This document shows positions 7,801 through 11,000 of a DNA stretch of 11,000 nt, in pieces (positions within the stretch are counted from its first letter, which is position 1; the number at the start of each line of letters is the position of its first letter). The notes beneath the pieces were generated by a model. That model saw nothing but the letters and a program-made list of their open reading frames with translations. It had not been told where the DNA came from and ran no database searches. The stretch lies in NCBI RefSeq assembly GCF_964340395.1, contig NC_135560.1, positions 11,129,098 to 11,140,097 of the forward strand, given 5' to 3'. Source of the stretch: Glandiceps talaboti. Taxonomy: Eukaryota > Hemichordata > Enteropneusta > Spengelidae. The position numbers and the translations under genes are program-made.

Positions 7801-9258
7801 AGAAGATAACTTGTATTATACTAAATTTACCACAAATTTGTGTCAAAATCACAAAATCTTGTATTATACTGAACATTATGAATATTATGTCCATACACAT
7901 AATAATGTACATATATAACTTCAATCCTCGTTAAGTACCATGGCATTACTTCAACATATTCTGTTTTGAGTGTTAGACCCATACACATGTTGTTATGGAA
8001 CGTCTACTGGGCTTTGTTATGCTTTAGCCATAGTCTTTAGCCACCACAAAGAATAATATCTTCCGATGGCTGCTCTTGCTTCATGATGTTAAGCAATCAC
8101 AATACCAATATGTGATTATTTAGTTCCCAACTGTATTTACATCCATGACCATGATGTACCTGCATATAAAATGGCACATCTTTCCTCTGTAAATCTTTTA
8201 ATGGATTCTTTACTTTGTACTCTCTACGTGTTGTTTCACTTTACTCGATATTAAACTATTGCACTGCACATTAGACAAGAGCGACCCTGTGTGTTATTGA
8301 AGTAACTATATCCTTTTCCCTGTTGATTTGGTTCTTGCATTATTAGACATTGAGGGAGTTCGGAGTGTTGTAATTGAATATTGCGATGTGTGTCGTGGCA
8401 AGTGTTTCTATTTTCAGATTATACCGGTTTGTTTAATCAAGGTAGACAATACTGCCTATGGCTGATACTGATAATATGCACACAATCAATTTGACGACGA
8501 CGACGCAATTCCTTGGCAAGATGGAAACTTGGCTGACCCGTACTATGACGTCCCAATTAACCCCTAAATCCACCAACATATCATTGCTCGCCTATCACTA
8601 TTACGAAATCCTTATTTAATCTACATTTAGTCTTATGAAGAACATTTTCAATTTCTATCACGCTCATGTAAAGCTCTGCTAATAATTAGGTATATAGCGA
8701 TTTCCTCCCCCAACCTCTCCGGGGTATACAAACACCAATACCAGTTTAATTTTGAAAGTGCACCTTTCCAACCCAACCTTTTCTCAGGTTAGTGGAGTTC
8801 CTATGAAGGTTGCAAACAAAAATGTTACGTCTCATTATCTGCTTACGGTTGTGTTAGAACAAGTTTCCAATTGAATACCGTGTTTATAACCAATCACATT
8901 ATTCTATCTGGCGGGGAAAGAAGCAGCGAATACGTCAGCATGTGTATTTGCTATTGTATGAACACACACACTGATCATTTAAAGATGATTGATGGCTCTC
9001 GATATAATCAAGCACTCGAGTCAGTTGAAAAATTTCACACTCTTCTCTTTGTTGTTGGACAATAGTAATGTATACTTAGTGTAAATGAAGCTAGGTGGAT
9101 ATAGGGTGTCGGTTACATGTATCGTAGCTTCGTAGCTTCTTCTCTGATAAGGATGTTTTACCTTAATTAGGAGCACATACTTCAGTTATCATTTACAGAT
9201 ATACGACAAAGTGGGAGTCTATATACCTTCAGTTATTATTTGAGACGGTTATTTTCGT
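7801..9258. other. Gene-free region downstream of the receptor
   Basis: No supported gene is visible. Short frames, including one of 64 codons near 8871-9065, lack recognisable motifs. Minor structures are the repeat and palindrome cluster at 7810-7870, a (GAC)n patch near 8493-8506, a tandem CGTAGCTT pair at 9123-9138, and a direct repeat CTTCAGTTATYATTT at 9180-9194 and 9227-9241. Confidence 0.55.
7810..7870. repeat. 13-bp direct repeat flanking a 12-bp palindrome
   Basis: CTTGTATTATACT occurs at 7810-7822 and again at 7858-7870. Between them CACAAATTTGTG (7831-7842) is a perfect palindrome. The cluster lies shortly after the predicted poly(A) signal. Its function is unknown. Confidence 0.7.
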
Positions 9259-9364
9259 AAGTAACTACGCAAATGCTCATGAAAATAAAGAGCTATGTTT
9301 GTAGTAAATGTTATCGTCAGGTTTTAATAAATAAAACATAGCTGACTCAGATAAGAAGTTACTT
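9259..9364. repeat. Imperfect inverted repeat, two nested arm pairs
   Basis: The outer pair is AAGTAACT (9259-9266) with AGTTACTT (9357-9364). The inner pair is AGCTATGTTT (9291-9300) with AAACATAGCT (9334-9343). Spacers within the arms differ (24 versus 13 bases), so a continuous stem would need bulges. It may be a decayed short foldback element or a chance structure in AT-rich DNA. Confidence 0.4.
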
Positions 9365-9965
9365 GACTATTCACTGCCATCGAAGTATTCCCAAACCTAT
9401 TTGAAAACTAGTATGTCTGTGATATTGCTGTCGCTTTCCTAAACAGGAGAAGCATTCTGGACATCACATTAATCCTCTAACAGATCCCGATATTTGATAT
9501 ATCACGTGTAGCCCCATCCCGACCCTAACCGATTGCAGTCCGATATTATACGAACCATATTATGTATATGCCCCAAGTTCCTACGCAGCGTTGTCGTAAA
9601 AAAGTGACCCTGCACTACTTCCGGTCGACTGCTTTCAAAAGGAGCCCCATATTGGATTTTTGTCATGAGACCATAGAGTTCAAATACTAATGATAACATT
9701 TATATTTAAGAGTAGAGTTGTTCATAAACAGTACAAATGTGAATAACTATTTGTCTTTGGCGAAATTTCTATATCAAGAGAACACATTTTGGGAAGGTAT
9801 GCACAGGAACACTGGTCGCTGGTTGACATACAACTACTAAATTTGCATATATACACTGTATAATCGGAATTAAACAGAATGTATTTCAGAATTGAGCCAG
9901 TGTGTTCTATTGGTAAATCAATTATACAGGTGATTTCATCTTAACTTGCTAATGATATTAAATTG
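9365..9965. other. Gene-free region before the 337-bp foldback element
   Basis: No supported gene is visible. A 65-codon minus-strand frame across 9502-9699 is somewhat less AT-rich than its surroundings, but I recognise no family in its translation. Confidence 0.5.
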
Positions 9966-10060
9966 TGTCTCAAGATCAGTGAGACTGATCACAAGGGTTC
10001 ATGTTGAGATAGACACAAAGAAGATAACACACAAACATCCCTTACACAATGTCTGCTCTG
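9966..10060 (+). repeat. Left terminal inverted repeat of the 337-bp element
   Basis: About 95 bases. It includes the tip palindrome (9974-9990), the conserved TTCATGTTGAGATA block, and the first 51-bp unit ending in GTCTGCTCTG. Confidence 0.85.
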
Positions 10061-10167
10061 TAGACACAATAAAGATAACATACAAACATCCCTTACACAA
10101 TGTCTGCTCTGGAGACACAATAAAGATAACATACAAACACCCCTTACAAATATAGTGTCTGCTTTGT
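10011..10167 (+). repeat. Three tandem 51-bp units in the left half of the foldback element
   Basis: The units start at 10011, 10062 and 10113, each opening with AGACACAA and containing GATAACAYACAAACAYCCCTTACA and a GTCTGCT end. Units 1 and 2 are 51 bases with few differences. Unit 3 is 55 bases with a small insertion (TATAG). Because 51 is a multiple of three, the array keeps one frame open and gives a 17-residue periodic peptide, which I regard as an artefact. Confidence 0.9.
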
Positions 10168-10203
10168 ATATTTTGTACTAATTTTTGTTATCATGACAAA
10201 TAT

Positions 10204-10302
10204 GGAGCAGACACTGTTTAAAATAAAGGGTGTTTGTGTATTATCTTTATTGTATATATCTCAACATGAAACCTTGTGATCAGTCTCACTGATCTTGATA
10301 CA
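10204..10302 (-). repeat. Right terminal inverted repeat of the 337-bp element
   Basis: Read on the minus strand this gives the tip, the palindrome at 10278-10294, the GTTTCATGTTGAGATA block and a single copy of the internal unit ending in AGTGTCTGCTCC. Its internal unit is closest to left unit 3 in having extra bases after CCCTT. Confidence 0.85.
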
Positions 10303-10752
10303 TCGTACATACAACATTTGCAAGCTCCTGTAATCAACATCCTAATGTTGTGTGTCAAAAAATGCAATTAAAAAATAGCGAACGTGTGATGTAAACTCTG
10401 TCACAGGGCAAATGTGGTGGCCATTGAAGACGACGATGGATAGCAGCGATGCGCAGGAGCTTGGTATATACCCGTTACATGCCATCATAAATTAACTATC
10501 AGGACATGACACAGGACATATTGAATTCAGTCTTTGTCAGTATTCTTACATGCTACGTTGGTATATGATACAATGTATGCGTACACTAAACAGAATTAGA
10601 ATCCGATATGCGTGATCTATCGATTGAAAGCTTTAGAACTTAATATGTAGCACTGTATAAAACCTATTAGACCTGAATACTAGTACAGGGAGTAGAGCGT
10701 CGATCCATTGACGTTCGTAGCTGGACCATGACATATGATTGGTCTCCATTAG
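10303..10752. other. Gene-free region
   Basis: No supported gene, RNA gene or clear repeat is visible between the foldback element and the tandem array at the right edge. Confidence 0.5.
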
Positions 10753-11000
10753 TACCCATCAAGAGAGTGTTTTAAAGTCGATACCCAACATGTGACAATT
10801 TGTGTTTAAGCCTTTTTAGTACCCAGCACATGGCATTTAGTGTGAAAAACCAGTTAGTACGTACGCAATACGTGACATTTCATATTATTAAGCCCAGTCA
10901 CTACCCGACACGTGGCATTTCGTGTTAAGCCTAGTCACTACTCAACACGTGACATTTCGTGTTTAAGCCCAGTCACTACCCGACACGTGGTATTTCGTGT
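10753..11000. repeat. Tandem array of about 38-bp units centred on CACGTG, running off the window
   Basis: Units begin with TACCCRACACGTGRC at 10782, 10820, 10862, 10902, 10939 and 10977, with a strongly diverged unit from 10753. Unit lengths are 38, 42, 40, 37 and 38, and the last is cut by the window edge. The consensus continues ATTTCGTGTTTAAGCCCAGTCAC. The 42-bp unit includes a small GTAC duplication. Units become more alike and closer to the CACGTG core toward the right, so the window shows the degenerate edge of a longer minisatellite or satellite array. Confidence 0.92.

Larger units (their letters stand above)
9966..10302. mobile_element. MITE-like foldback element with palindromic tips
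   Basis: The left arm (9966-10060) matches the reverse complement of the right arm (10204-10302) over almost its full length. The outermost roughly 45 bases differ at only two positions. Both arms start with TGT-A/C-TCAA and contain the small palindrome GATCAGT-GAG-ACTGATC (9974-9990 left, 10278-10294 right). This means each tip can fold on itself as well as pair with the other. A 51-bp internal unit is repeated three times on the left and occurs once, inverted, on the right. There is no transposase frame. No clear target-site duplication was found, so the exact ends and the superfamily are uncertain. Transcription through it would give a long hairpin RNA. Confidence 0.85.

Noticed and set aside
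9958-9961. TTAA near the left end of the 337-bp element as a target-site duplication
   Set aside because: No TTAA is found at the matching position beyond the right end near 10302, so a TTAA duplication is not supported for this element.
9946-10155. Open frame with a 17-residue repeated peptide
   Set aside because: It is produced by the 51-bp tandem units of the foldback element, whose length is a multiple of three. The frame spans the transposon boundary and has no other coding sign.

Overview
This window looks like intron-rich, AT-rich invertebrate nuclear DNA. The reasons are one isolated animal-type neuropeptide GPCR gene, a consensus splice acceptor just before its start codon, long gene-free flanks, microsatellites, and non-autonomous DNA transposons with long inverted repeats. 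The species cannot be fixed from the sequence. A marine invertebrate (ambulacrarian, cephalochordate or lophotrochozoan) is a reasonable guess. Nothing suggests a bacterial or viral source.

Layout: bases 1-2158 hold no supported gene. Bases 2159-2372 carry a diverged tandem duplication in which each copy contains an octamer word. A 32-bp duplication lies near 2645-2700. A compound microsatellite fills 2954-3196. Bases 3577-4607 form a roughly 1.03-kb foldback transposon with TTAA at both ends, resembling the Kolobok/T2 type. Bases 4608-6081 are non-coding and are probably upstream DNA plus the 3' end of a 5'UTR intron. They include a G13 tract inside a small inverted repeat.

The only convincing gene is at 6100-7539 on the plus strand. 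It encodes a 479-residue class A GPCR in one uninterrupted exon. Its motifs place it near the vasopressin/oxytocin, neuropeptide S/CCAP and GnRH/AKH receptors. It carries unusual activation motifs: DRH, CGLP and NPxxF in place of DRY, CWxP and NPxxY. A likely poly(A) signal follows at 7776-7781.

From 7800 to the right edge there is no supported gene. This part holds short direct and inverted repeats, a 337-bp MITE-like foldback element (9966-10302) and a tandem array of about 38 bp (10753 to the edge). The foldback element has a small palindrome at each tip and a 51-bp unit present three times on one arm and once on the other. The tandem array is centred on a CACGTG word and runs off the window.

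No multi-gene system is visible. The points most worth following up are the receptor's altered switch residues and the architecture of the two foldback elements.
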